Origin: Trema orientale
Lineage: Eukaryota; Streptophyta; Magnoliopsida; Rosales; Cannabaceae
DNA length: 64,000 nucleotides
Reading direction: 5' to 3'
Assembly (NCBI GenBank): GCA_002914845.1
Contig: JXTC01000127.1
Coordinates: 310,107 to 374,106 of the forward strand
Shown here: piece by piece, positions 10,380 through 21,123 of the stretch
Position numbering within the stretch: the first letter of the stretch is position 1
Layout of the letters: every line of letters starts with the position of its first letter
Notes under the pieces: generated by a model
Seen by the model: only the letters and a program-made list of their open reading frames with translations
What the model was told of the DNA's origin: nothing
Database searches by the model: none
Translations under genes and position numbers: made by a program

Positions 10380-11350
10380 GTGTCATATCAAAAACTGTCT
10401 TCATTTTTCGTGCTTTTTCTATTAATACAGATTCCTAACAATGTTCATGAAGCCTTAAAAGTACCTGAGTGGAAAGCAGCCATTCATGAAGTTAGAGCTC
10501 TAGAAAAGAATAGCACATGGGACATCACTGATCTTCCAGAAGGAAAAAATCCAGTGGGGTGTAAGTGGATTTTCATACCCAAATACAAGGCAGATAGAAG
10601 CACTGATAGGTTCAAAGCACGGCTAGTTGCTAAGGGCTTCATTCAGTCTTATGGAATCGACTATCAAGAGACCTTTGCACCAGTTGCCAAATTGAACACA
10701 ATCAGAGTTCTGTTCTCTGGCGGTAAACCAAGACTGGTGTCTCCATCAAATGGATATCAAAAACGCATTTCTTAATGGAGATCTAGAGGAAGAAGTGTAC
10801 ATGTAAGTTCCCTCAAGATTGGAAACCCAAAGCAATCGAGGCAAAGTGTGTAGGCTTAGAAAGTCATTATATGGACTCAAGCAGTCTCCTCGGGCTTGGT
10901 TCAATCAATTTACAAAGGCAATAAAAAGGGTTGTCTATTCTCAATGTCAAGCTGATCACACCTTGTTTGTTAAAAAATCTGATAAGATAAAATTGGCTAT
11001 GATCATTGTTTATGCAGATTATAAAATTCTAACAAGAGACGATGAAGAAGAAATAAGTAAACTCCAGAAGTTTCTGGCATATGAATTTGAAATCAAAGAC
11101 TTGGGGAATCTAAGATACTTCCTTGGAATGGAATTTGCTCAGTCAAAAAAGGGACTCATGGTCTCTCAACGCAAGTATGTTCTTGATCTTCTAAGAGAAA
11201 CTGGTATGCTTGGTTGTAAACCTGCTAATACTCCTATGTATTACACCACTAAGCTGGGTAGTATAAAGGATAGCTCTCCAATTGATAAAGAACGATATCA
11301 TAGATTAGTTGGGAAACTTATCTATTTTCCCACACAAGACCTGATATAAG
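10380..11350 (+). pseudogene. pol: Copia reverse transcriptase (element D)
   Basis: RVT_2 domain in normal copia order. Motifs in order are WKAAIHEVRALEKNSTWDI, GCKWIFIPKYKADRSTDRFK, ARLVAKGF and YGIDYQETFAPVAKL, then a frameshift near 10715. [18 protein letters not shown] then ends at a stop at 10804. The second open block, 10819-11349, has LRKSLYGLKQSPRAWFNQF, DLGNLRYFLGMEF and PANTPM. The catalytic YVDD box reads YADY (near 11022), so a metal-binding Asp is lost as well as the frame being broken. The element is defective. Confidence 0.9.
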
Positions 11351-12005
11351 TTTTTCAATCAGTGCTGCAGGTCAATTTATGAACAATCCAACAGAGAAGC
11401 ACATGGAAGTCGTGTATCATATTCTAAGATATTTGAAAATGACTCCTGAAAGGGGATTGTATTTTAAGAAAACTCAAAAAAGGAATATTGAGATATTTTT
11501 AGATGCTGATTGGAAAAGTTCTATAACTGATCGACGATCAACCTCTGGCTATGGTACATACGTCTGGGGAAACTTGGTTACCTGGTGAAGCAAGAAACAA
11601 TCAGTTGTTGCAAAGAGTAGTACCGAAGCTGAGTTCAGAGCTATGGCTCTTGGAATTTGTGAAGGAATGTGGTTAAAAATTCTGCTTCAAGAACTTCAAG
11701 TTACTCTAAATGGCTCTATGGAAATGTTTTTGATAATTAAGCTGCTATAAGTATTGCAAGGAATCCAGTTTACCATGATCGAACCAAACATGTAGAAATA
11801 GCAAGGAATCCAGTTTATCATGATCGAACCAAACATGAAGAAATTGATCGACATTTTATCAAGGAGAAGATAGAAGGAATAATCAATTTGAAGTACACTC
11901 CAACTGCTCAACAAATAGCCGGCATTCTCACGAAAGCTCTTCCAAGAACAAGCTTTGAAGATTCAAGATCCAAGCTGGGTATGACTGATATTTACAACCC
12001 AGTTT
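11351..12005 (+). pseudogene. pol: Copia RNase H (element D)
   Basis: Open block 11379-11588 (NNPTEKHMEVVYHILRYLK, DADWKSSITDRRSTSGYGTY), a stop after LVTW, then SKKQSVVAKSSTEAEFRAMA and the C-terminal NPVYHDRTKHVEI motif. That motif occurs twice because of a 45-bp in-frame duplication at 11756-11845. The end (PRTSFEDSRSKLGMTDIYNP) runs straight into the polypurine tract, typical of copia. Confidence 0.85.
11756..11845 (+). repeat. 45-bp in-frame tandem duplication in copia RNase H
   Basis: Two copies (11756-11800 and 11801-11845) starting GCAAGGAATCCAGTTTA. The period is 15 codons, so the conserved HDRTKH segment is doubled without shifting frame. Confidence 0.9.
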
Positions 12006-12014
12006 GAGGGGGAG
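12006..12014 (+). promoter_or_regulatory. Polypurine tract of copia element D
   Basis: GAGGGGGAG directly before a TG-start LTR; the usual plus-strand primer of plant copia elements. Confidence 0.85.
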
Positions 12015-12270
12015 TGTGAAAAACCATGCCTGTGTGTGGCTATTTACAGCTGTGTAACAACAGCCATAATCAACTGTGTAACTAGCCTCTTTTTCTGACT
12101 TCTTTCATATTTAATTAGTTGCTTTTCTTGACTTTTCTGAGAGTTTTTTTTTTCTCTCTAAAAAGTCAGAGATTTGGTGTCATTTTCTTCTTGTTTCTAA
12201 CGTCTATTTTCTATATTTATGTAGCTGAATTCTCAGCAGTTTGAAATCAGGAAAATAAAGTTCGTTTTCA
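12015..12270 (+). mobile_element. 3' LTR of copia element D
   Basis: Starts TGTGAAAAACCATG right after the polypurine tract and probably ends TTTTCA at 12270 (CA at 12283 is an alternative). About 255-270 bp. No matching 5' LTR exists upstream, where the minus-strand copia LTR lies instead, so the element is 5' truncated. Confidence 0.7.
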
Positions 12271-12282
12271 CTCAAAAACTTC

Positions 12283-13226
12283 AAAAAAGAAGAAGAATAA
12301 GAAGATGAATCCCACCTGCTTCACTCTCTCAATCTTGCAGTCACCTTCATTCTCACCCTTCATGTAAATCTCTTTCTTCCTTCAATGTGTACATCATCTC
12401 TTAATCATTGTTTGTCTTGTACATCTTCATGCCTCTTCCTTTCCCATTCCTATTTCTTCAATGCGTCCTTTATGTTGTTCAAGACCTCGAAATCATCAAA
12501 TGACTCCAATGTCACTCAGCAGAATAACACTAAAGGTCACTTTGATGTCCCCCGGTCTCAGAGATAATACACGGGAAAGGTTTTTTTTTCGATGAAATGA
12601 AATGGTAGATTAATTAGGAATTCGTAGATTAGATTCCTAATCAACTAGATAAGTATAACATAAATATGAAAAACAAAAATAGCAAAAGAACTTTAAAAAA
12701 AAAATCCTAATCTTATCCTAATCCTAGATTGTTCACAAAACAATTTAAACTAAAATCCGAAATTCTAAATTTAAAATTGAATTCTCCACATAATTCACCA
12801 ATGCATCATCAAGAAAAGACTAGACTTATCCAAAAACATATCCCACTGATATAAAACCAGCAACCCTGCTAGAGAAGTCCAAACATTCACAGTTAGAAGC
12901 AAATGGGAAGAGAAAGTACAAACCTAAAATCTGTTGATGTGTCCTTCATTGTTCAGATATTAAACCAAGAAGTTTTTCCTCAGCGTAGGCAGAATTCTGA
13001 CACCACATAGCATCCTAGACCATATTAGGACAAATCAATTCATCTCAGTATCCTTTCAATCAAACCACAATAAGAAGAAATCAAAATCCAAATCAAATCC
13101 CTAAAACCCCCTTTGATTAAAACCAAAGACTCGATCATTAACCAAACTCATCTACAAACATTCTTACGAGAAAAAAAATTAATAAAAACAAAAAATTAAT
13201 TTTTTATTGTTATAAATTTCCAACCC
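12283..13226. other. No recognisable gene
   Basis: A short plus-strand frame at 12305-12366 (MNPTCFTLSILQSPSFSPFM) looks like a leader or transit peptide but stops at once. 12590-13226 is AT-rich with no coherent coding frame. I see nothing else supportable. Confidence 0.5.
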
Positions 13227-13248
13227 GAGAGAGAGAGAGAGAGAGAGA
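13227..13248. repeat. (GA)n microsatellite followed by ATGGTCGGATTTGGT
   Basis: The GA run and the phrase after it recur at 17080-17125 and 20028-20078, so this is a third, shorter member of the same 5'-UTR-like repeat. Confidence 0.7.
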
Positions 13249-13259
13249 TGGTCGGATTT

Positions 13260-15095
13260 GGTCCCTTGAACCCAAAAGAAAATTCCAGATCCATCAAAAT
13301 CAAAGAGGGTTCTAAAAAGTTTTTTTTTATAAAAAAAATCATATTACTTTTTTCTGTTTCAAGGGGGGAAAAAACCATTATTTATTTATTTACTTATCAC
13401 ACAACAGTTTTGTTAGTCATGACATGGCTTCTATATTCACAATACTTGCGAAGTGGTGGGAAAGACAGGTTCCCCTAGCACAAAAATGGTTCTCATATTA
13501 ACAAAGTTCAGCAAGCCGTAAAAAAAGTTTAGCTATACTTAACTTTAATGCACAAAATTCTTATCAAGCCTCACATAAATGGTTCTCATATTAAGAAATT
13601 TACAAAATTGTTATCAAACCTCCAAATCCTAAATAACAATTACCATGGTTTATATGAGATAACTCTAACTGGAGGTTTGAATCTGGGAATCAAAGGAGTT
13701 ATACCATTGCTTTTCTTCTTCAACTTCCTCATCTGTTCTTACCTATATTCCAACACAGTAAACAAGTGAAGGAGAAGGAATTTAAAAAATAAATAAATAA
13801 ATAAATAAACAAAAAACCTCATATTGCACCCAGTTAGAATTGCTAGCAACTGTAACATTGCCTCGCCTAGTTACAATTGTTAGCAACTGTAACATGCCCA
13901 TGAATTGAAAACCAAACAAACTTTTAAACTCCTTAAATAAGCAAGGGTACAACATAAAAGTCATGTCCTGGCAATCTTTAAGGACCCATAAAAAGCTAAG
14001 CCAAGGAAAGTTCTATTGTGAGTCGTGGTTTAGACTACCTATATGCGAGATGATGGGATAATAGTTTCCCAGTTGAGACATCAACTAGAGCTTATAAGAT
14101 CTGAAGTTCATATTTCGAGTTATATACATTAGTATGTCCCTAACTAAATTTTATTATTTGATTTAGTCGATTGTTATTTTTCCACTGAATTTTAATTTTC
14201 CTACAGAAATAAGTAATTAGTTGTCCAAGAGTCATATTTAGGATTTCTTTTTTAGTATATTGGTTTTAAATTGTGGGTATTCTTGTAACTTTAAGCTTTA
14301 AATTAGTAAAGCATAATTAACAACAAGACTTCTATCAAAATTAAAGAAAATACTATAAATTTATAATTTAAAAGATAAACATTCTTGGACTACAATAGCT
14401 AAAAAACGAATATACTAAAAAACTTGGAACATATGCACCTCCCAGATTTTTTGGCACACTCAATTCAATAGCTAAACAATACTTTCTCTTGTATATAAAG
14501 CAAATTATAAGCTATCATGGCCAAACACCTCTATCCATTTTCTCTTCAAGTTTAGACTATTACTATACATTTGCGAATTTATATTTTGGACAAAAACTCC
14601 TATCTAATTTTCTTGTATGTTTCTTGGTCAAATGTTTATCCTGTACAAATTAGTCTGACATGTTCGATGGGATCTAGGTGTCAGAATGTCATTAACAGCC
14701 TACAAGAAAGGGAACAGTGTTCCTCCAGGATATGTGCTAGACTAAAGATTGGCAGCCTAACAAAGATAACAAACTTTCACTATACATCACAAATTCATGC
14801 CACAAAAATAAATCAAACAAGGACCAACATAAAAAGATTTAGGCGAAGTACCGAAAGTGACAAAATGACTAAAATATTAACTGCCCGTCATTCAATCAAG
14901 AACAAAACCTAAAAATCTAAAAAAATCAATGCGAACAAGGACTAAATATGAAATTTAGGCAAATTATCAAAGAATTTCAAAAACAGCTCAAGTACTATTA
15001 ACTTCCAGTATTCAACGCACAACAAAAATAATTCCAGGTCTCAAAGAAAGCAACTGAGACAACAACTATATTTATTTGCAAAGATAAAATAAAAA
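13260..15095. other. Non-coding, AT-rich; no supported gene
   Basis: Only short chance ORFs are present. A near-duplicate phrase (GTTAGAATTGCTAGCAACTG and GTTACAATTGTTAGCAACTG) occurs at 13832-13892. The region may be intronic to the minus-strand gene suggested by the exon at 15100-15215. Confidence 0.4.
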
Positions 15096-15099
15096 TACA

Positions 15100-15215
15100 A
15101 TAAAGAGAGTAGAAACTTTGCCGGTGACAACTTCTTTGTGGGAATTGAATTTGGTAATTTGTCCCAATCTTCATCCCATTCAGCAGCTCCTTCTTGGATG
15201 CAAGGTTGCCAGCCT
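15100..15215 (-). pseudogene. Probable exon of an EH-domain/Pan1-like gene
   Basis: On the minus strand from 15208 the frame reads QPCIQEGAAEWDEDWDKLP and continues NSIPTKKLSPAKFLLSLL. The GAAEWDEDWDK core is what I recall from plant Pan1-like proteins (EF-hand/EH domain proteins of endocytic and actin complexes), where it is followed by FEDEG. An acceptor-like AG lies upstream (plus 15213). Only this one exon is recognisable and its 3' part diverges, so it may be a fragment of a lost gene or an exon of a gene with very long introns. The recognition is from memory, without a search. Confidence 0.4.
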
Positions 15216-16635
15216 CATTTTCAAAATCAAGAGAGTGTATAAGACAGAGAGAAAAAGAGACACGTAACGATAAATTATCAGCTGAGTTAAAAAGCACTAA
15301 GAAAGTTTTAGGAGAATGACAATTGTAAAAACTCCTAGAGTTATAATGTTGCTCATGCCATGCTCCCTTTTTTTTGGCATTTGCATTTGCAGACTATGAA
15401 GAACAAAAACTCCTACAAACCAACATCTATAGATTATACTAAATGAACCCCCGACAATAATTTAGGATTGTGATGACAAAAGAAATCCCGATGGAGTGGG
15501 TTTTCCCCCACTAAACAGGAGCAAAATGGGTGAAACCAGCCTTCTTTTTTTCTTTTCCCCCTTTTGCATGGGCATATGCTGATTTGTTTTCTAGGGCAAA
15601 AGGGAATTATTTTTCTCAAAGTGCATGTTTATGTAATAACTGAATCCCTTATCTTAACATAGTTATCAAGCAATTAGGAATTAACCTCCAAAGAGTCAAC
15701 CTTTAATTGAAAAAGGGGCCTCTAGGAATTATTTGAAATCCAATAGGATGTTTATGCAATAATGTAGAGCAGAAAAGCGGATCGATTAAAACTTAATATA
15801 GAGGGTAGCTTTTTATAACCTAAAGTGGAAATAAGAAATCTGTGTAGTCTGTATGCATAACACTATAAGAGAGGTGTTCTACCTCATGCCTTCACTCAGT
15901 TATCGTATCAAGAAAAGAAAGTAAAAAAAAAAAAGAGGATACTGAGTTAGATTTTTCATTTCCACAACAGATAAAACAAACTACTCTTACTAACACGGAT
16001 AGAATTCAATCATTACAAATGAAAATAACAATAGGAATTATGATTGGCACCAATTTCAAATTAAGAGGCAACAGATAACTAACGACATATGGCACATTCT
16101 TGGAGTTAGAACTGAATATAGACAAATCGACCACAAAATATATAGACGTATCCAAGTACACAATCCATACTTCCTCACCAATCGTCACAACCAAGAAAAA
16201 CGATAAATGAAACACAATCAGTAAAGACCAGGAAAAACATTTCCATGTGATTCTGACTCCTTTAGCAAAAGCCAAAATCCCTTTCCTCAACTGAGACTAT
16301 TAACTTAACCCATATAGTGTCCAGTTCTCAAAATCCACGTTGTAGCGTAGATACACAAAATAAGTGGTAGAAACATCATAACACTGGTACCCTCCTTTTT
16401 GGCAATACAAATGGCTATATACATCAAAAAGGTGACAGCATTACTATTCATTGCTCTTAGTCCAATTATTACAGAAACATAATAATTTAGCAAAGTCGTC
16501 AGTCACATAACCACACATTTTTGGAATCCCAAAGCCAATAAAACATGCGTACTAAACATGATTTCCCATAAATCTCTCTTATCATGCACAGACGCCAAAT
16601 ATTAAAAAGAATGCCAGAACATAACTTGGATTTTA
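15216..16635. other. Intron-like sequence, no supported exon
   Basis: T-rich on the minus strand, as expected for an intron of a minus-strand gene between the exon at 15100-15215 and the first-exon-like segment at 16920-17015. Minus frames at 16006-16493 give hydrophobic peptides that I attribute to T-rich composition. Confidence 0.35.
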
Positions 16636-17076
16636 ACCCGTCAATAATCAAATCAAACAAAAACTAAATTAATCAAAAACCCCAATTTCAGCCCAATGAC
16701 AGGAAAAAAATAATAATAATTACTTATAATAAAATAACGGGAGAGATTTAAAACTGAAGGCTAGGTCTTGAAAATTGCACAAAATCACAACCGTAATCAG
16801 AGACCCAATCACACAAAGATTCAGAAGAAAGGTAGCACTAAATCACAAACAATTTTGGAAAAATTGGATACAGAAAAACTGATACTGAAGAAGAAGAAGA
16901 AGAAGAAGAAGATTGGCTAACCGTGAATCAACGTTGGGTGTCGCTGGTTCTCGCACTTCCATGGGTCTCTATAGGGCATTGGAACCCTCGGCTCCACCAT
17001 CTCCTCTTCTTCGATGTTCCATGGCCGCCGATTGCGATGGATTTCGTTAGGCGCCCGTGAGAGAAAATTCCAAGGT

Positions 17077-17113
<37 letters not shown>

Positions 17114-17210
17114 GGTCAGATTTGGTATCAGTAAGAGAGAGAGTTCACCAAAGTTTCTAGAGAGAAAGAAAGAAACGGTCGGATTTGAAAGAGAGGGAAA
17201 GAAACTAAAA
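16636..17210 (-). repeat. Duplicated 5'-UTR/first-exon segment, copy 1
   Basis: Minus-strand order: GA-rich 5'-UTR-like tract, a short coding-looking block (ATG at plus 17005; MVEPRVPMPYRDPWKCENQ, then RHPTLIHG and stop), then a GAA run (16887-16912) and AT-rich sequence. Copy 2 is at 19756-20170. Between copies the 28-codon block differs at five silent third positions, one replacement (TGC/TAC) and one CGA-to-TGA stop in copy 2. That pattern suggests it was once a real coding exon. The ORF may leave by splicing near ATTCACG/GTTAGC. I do not recognise the protein. Confidence 0.5.
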
Positions 17211-17370
17211 GCAGAGAAGCCTTTTGCCAAGTTTCTAGTGAGAGAGAGAGACGGTCGGATTTGAAAAAGAGGAGAGAAACTGAAAGCAGAGAGCCTTTTG
17301 CTAAGTTTCTAGAGAGAGAGAAACGGTCGGATTTGAAAAAAGAGGGAAAGAAACTGAAATCAAAGCTAGG
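17153..17370. repeat. Tandem repeat, ~76-bp unit, 3 copies
   Basis: Units start with GTTTCTAG at 17153, 17231 and 17305. Each holds a GA run, ACGGTCGGATTTGAA, GAAAGAAACT and CCTTTTGC. Copy 2 of the host segment (20103-20165) has a single unit, so the array expanded or shrank after the duplication. Confidence 0.85.
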
Positions 17371-17416
17371 ACGCTATTTTAAAATATTTAGAAAAATATA
17401 TAAATCAATAAAAAGG

Positions 17417-17781
17417 GTAAATTGTAAAGGGATAACTCCAAAAAAATATCTGAAATTTGAGTGTTCTGTAATTTAAATTCTGAAGTTTGGACTCTACAAA
17501 ATAATATTCTGAGATTAAGAATTTTTGAAAATCAATACCTGGACAGATTTTTTGACTAATTTTAGGAACGAAAAAATAATAATATCCTCCATTAAAACTA
17601 TATTAATCTATATTATTCATCTTAATTTTGAGAATATCATTGTATTTTATCAGTTAAAAATCAACACATGGTATTAATTTTCAGAAATTCGCAATCTCGG
17701 TATTATTTTATAAAATTCAAACTTCATGGTTTAAATTGCAGAACATCCAAATATAAGGGTTTTTTTTGCAATTATCCTAAT
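17417..17781 (+). mobile_element. Long-TIR MITE / foldback element, copy 1
   Basis: Terminal inverted repeats of about 125 bp: 17417-17545 pairs with 17660-17781 (for example TTAAATTCTGAAGTTTGGAC against a TTCAAACTTCATGGTTTAAA-type complement). The ~110-bp centre has CCTCCATTAAAACTATATTA. No coding capacity. The short TTTGGACTC-type motifs recur in copy 2. Confidence 0.75.
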
Positions 17782-18135
17782 AATAAAATGAGGTTTTGGT
17801 GCTATGCAATTGAAATCCTAAAATTTGGACTCTACAAAATAATACGCTGAGATTAAGAATTTCTGAAAACTAATATTTTGAGTTGACTTTTTGAATAACT
17901 TTAACTAGTGAAAGACAATAATATTCTCAAAATTAAGTAGAATAATAAAGATTAATATAGTTTTAATGAAGGATATTGTGATTTTTTCGTTACTAAAATT
18001 GGTCAAAAAGCCAGTCCAGGATATTAATTTTCAAAAATTCTTAATCTCAGTATATTATTTTGCGGAGTCCAAACTTTAGGATTTAAATTGCAGAATACTC
18101 AAATTTTAGGGTATTTGTTTATAGTTCACCCTTAA
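17782..18135 (-). mobile_element. Long-TIR MITE / foldback element, copy 2 (inverted)
   Basis: Same family as 17417-17781 but in opposite orientation: its centre (17905-18005) is the reverse complement of the copy 1 centre. The TIRs pair 17805-17885 with 18020-18100. It abuts copy 1 with only a few bases between. Confidence 0.75.
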
Positions 18136-18354
18136 AAAAATTAAAGATTATTATTTTAGGTTTTGGACACCTATACCTATCTTTTTAAAAATTATACCAA
18201 AAATACGACCATCAAAAATTAATTAAAATTCTATACGACTTTTGTTCGCATTTTTCTAAATACTTTATCTAAAAAACGCGGATGTATTTTTGTAATTTTT
18301 ACTAATTTTTTCAAACATAGTCTTTAATGGGCTAGAATAATTGTGACATCTTCA

Positions 18355-18480
18355 TGGACCAGTGGCTAGGCCACAAATGATTGGGTCACTAACATTGGCT
18401 GATGGGGTTCGAGCCCCAATATTGATATTTTAAGTTTTTTTATTATTTTAATTATTTTTCTTTTCTTTAAAATTTTATTC
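18355..18480 (+). mobile_element. Possible tRNA-derived SINE
   Basis: A box-A-like TGGACCAGTGGCTA at 18355 and an exact box B GGTTCGAGCCC at 18406-18416, about 40 nt apart as in tRNA-type Pol III promoters, then a T-rich tail. It does not fold into a plausible tRNA cloverleaf by eye. No target duplication was identified. Confidence 0.35.
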
Positions 18481-18811
18481 TTTTTTAATATCAGTTACAG
18501 ATAAAAACCAATTTAGCCAGTAATTTTTATTAACAAAATTACCCAAATTCGTCATTAGTTTCTTCCATTTTTTTCATTTTTTTATTTTTTTTCTTTTTAA
18601 TATTATCTATATGTAGAAACCAAATTAATTACTAATTTCTACTAATAAAATTAAACAAATTGATCATTAATAACAATTCCCTCTTTTTTTTTCTCAATTA
18701 TATTTTTCTTTTTTTTTTCATTTCAAATTATTCTTTTCCTATTTTTTTAATTATTTTTCCCTTTTAACTTTTTCTTCATTTTTTGAAGAAACACCAGTTC
18801 TTTTTTTTCTT
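18481..18811. other. T-rich low-complexity sequence
   Basis: Contains a diverged pair of phrases (GATAAAAACCAATTTAGCCAG and a later TGTAGAAACCAAATTAATTA) but no gene. Confidence 0.4.
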
Positions 18812-19330
18812 ATCCTTATGTAAGTAAATCACATAAAATTACCAAAGTTTTTCAGAAACTAGTGTGGAATCTTTTTAGTAGAATGCTCTGTAGTTAAACA
18901 AATCACAGGAAATCACAAAGGTTTCTTGGAAACCTAGTGTCCTTTTAGCGGAATACCCTATAGGTAAATAAATCACAGGAAACTAATTCGGTTTTCTTTT
19001 AGCGGACTGCCCTATATGTAAGTAAATCACATGAAACTATAAATATTTCCTAGAAATCAGTTTGATTTCCTTTTGGCGGAATGCGAAACTACAAAAATTT
19101 CCTAGAAGCTAGTTTGGCTTTCTTCTAGCGGAATGCCCTGTACGTAAATAAATCACAGAAAACTACAAAAGTTTCCTGGAAACTAATTTAGTTTTCTTTT
19201 AGCGGAATGCCATATACGTAAGTAAATCACAAAAAACCACAAAAGTTTCTTAAAAACCAGTTTGATTTTCTTTTAGTAGAATGCCATGTATGTAAGTAAA
19301 TCAAAAGTAAATCAAAAGAAACCGTAAAAG
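18812..19330. repeat. Minisatellite, ~75-bp unit, about 7-8 copies
   Basis: Each unit contains TTTTAGCGGAATGCC, a GTAAGTAAATCACA block and AGTTTCCTAGAAACTAGTTTG, with variations. Spacing between successive GTAA(A/G)TAAATCA blocks is mostly 66-76 bp, with one shortened unit around 19018-19084. No coding frame persists. Confidence 0.85.
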
Positions 19331-19755
19331 CATATCAAATTTTATGTGGGTAAACCCTTGCCAACTAAGTCAAATATATTGTAGCTAATTATCTACAAAA
19401 CCAATTAGCAATTGTTGAGAAGCTCATAATACATATCCTCTGTTAAGTAACCGTGACATGACAATAACAAAATTTAGATGATAATACCAAATCCAAATCA
19501 CTTGATTCTATCCATAGACCGCAAAGTTGATATCCGTAAACTTCAAGTCAAAGACCTATTTTAATTTTTGCTTATCCACTACTTAATTCTTCAACTCGAT
19601 GTAATATGTCATAATTAGAAGTCTAGTTACCATTTTCTAGAAAACAAAGCAAATCACTATGGTTGTACTCTTATTATAAAAGATCGCCTACAATTAATTA
19701 AAAGAGGCAGCCTCATTTAACCAACTATAGAACACATCAAATGTGCTAGAAAATG
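19331..19755. other. No recognisable gene
   Basis: AT-rich non-coding sequence between the minisatellite and copy 2 of the duplicated exon segment. Confidence 0.5.
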
Positions 19756-20028
19756 GATTTTAACCCGTCAATAATCAAATCAAACAAAAACTAAATTAAT
19801 AAAAAACCCCAATTTTAGAGAAGAAGATTTATACTGAAGAATAAGGAGAAGAAGAGGAAGAAGATTGACTAACCGTGAATCAATGTTGGGTGTCACTGAT
19901 TCTCGTACTTCCATGGATCTCTATAGGGCATCGGAACCCTAGGCTCCACCATCTCCTCTTCTTTGATGTTCCATGACCCCCGATTGCAATGGATTTGGTT
20001 AGGCGCCCATGAAAGAAAGTTCCAAGGG

Positions 20029-20064
<36 letters not shown>

Positions 20065-20170
20065 ATGGTCGGATTTGGTCTCAGACGGAGAGAATTTACC
20101 AAAGTTTCTAGAGAGAGAGAGAGAAACGGTCGGATTTGAAAGAGAGGGAAAGAAACTAAATGACAGACCT
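19756..20170 (-). repeat. Duplicated 5'-UTR/first-exon segment, copy 2
   Basis: Matches 16636-17210 in order and orientation: the TTTTAACCCGTCAATAATCA phrase, GAA-rich tract, coding-looking block and GA microsatellite (20028-20064). Here the block reads MVEPRVPMPYRDPWKYENQ and then stops at a TGA where copy 1 has CGA. The upstream minus frame is also open through the GA tract, which is probably chance. About 3.1 kb separates the copies. Confidence 0.55.
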
Positions 20171-21123
20171 AAAGTAAATTATTTTCCTACTCCAAAAAGA
20201 CATACCTAGATTTAAACCCTTATTGGGTTTGGGATAAAGGGTTTTTCTGAAACTAGTTCCATTGTTTGATAAAATAATAAAATAATAATATTCAGAAAGT
20301 TTAGTAATTTGATATGGTAAAATTTTTCAAAAATAATATTTTTTATATTCTATTTTTTTTAGGAGAAATAATTTTTTTTAAGTTGAAGAAATATCCTATT
20401 TTCTTTATTTCAAAACAAAATTTTTAAAATTTTGAAAACAAAAATTTCTTATTTTCAAAATTTTTTTGATTAATCTTCTAAAAAGGCTAGTATCAAAATT
20501 CAAACATGTTTAGACTCTCGTCACTATCTCTCTCAATATTTTTCTCTCTCATCATTATCTCTCTTGTCCTTATCCGCTGTAAAAGTGGTATTTTTCTAAA
20601 GATTTTAAATAGTGGTAACTTTTTCAAAATAAAATTTTTAAAAAGGGTAAGTTCCAAACTAAAATTTTAAAAAATGGTAAATATTTTCTCCAAACCTCCC
20701 AATTTATTTAGAAAAATACCACTTTTTCTCTCACCTCATTCTCTCCATTCCCCCTCCTCTTTTGCCTCTCTCTCTCTCTCTCTCTACATTAAATTTTCAC
20801 TTTCAAAAGTAAAAGTAATGGTTGCCAGACATGTTTTTATTTTTTATTTAAAAAATAAAAAAATAAAAACATTAGTTACCAGACACATCTTTATTTTTGA
20901 AAATCAAAAGATAAAATAAGAAAAAGTACTTTTGTTTTATGTTAAAAAAAATCAAAAACATTACCAAACGACACTTAAATTTTCAAATTATTTGGCATTT
21001 TTTTTTTCTTTTTTGGCTTTTTAAATCCTAATTTAATTTTCTATTTTACTTTTGTTTGCTACTTTCGAATTTTAACAATTATAAAATATCAATTACACTA
21101 CCACATATTCTTCAAATAAATTT
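20171..21123. repeat. AT-rich stretch with a 42-bp palindrome at 20831-20872
   Basis: No gene. The notable item is an A/T palindrome from ATGTTTTTATTTTTT to AAATAAAAACAT, flanked by the near-repeats GTTGCCAGACA and GTTACCAGACA. It could extrude as a hairpin and may be the centre of a hAT-type MITE. Confidence 0.6.

Noticed and set aside
14571..14912. 113-codon plus-strand ORF
   Set aside because: No recognisable motif; basic, Thr/Ile-rich composition expected of AT-rich non-coding DNA.
16006..16493. Membrane protein on the minus strand
   Set aside because: Hydrophobicity comes from T-rich intron-like sequence; the frames are short, adjacent in different phases and lack conserved motifs.
18355..18420. 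True tRNA gene
   Set aside because: Box B is exact, but I cannot fold an acceptor stem or anticodon arm.
18812..19330. CRISPR array
   Set aside because: Diverged ~75-bp units without unique spacers in a plant genome; a minisatellite.
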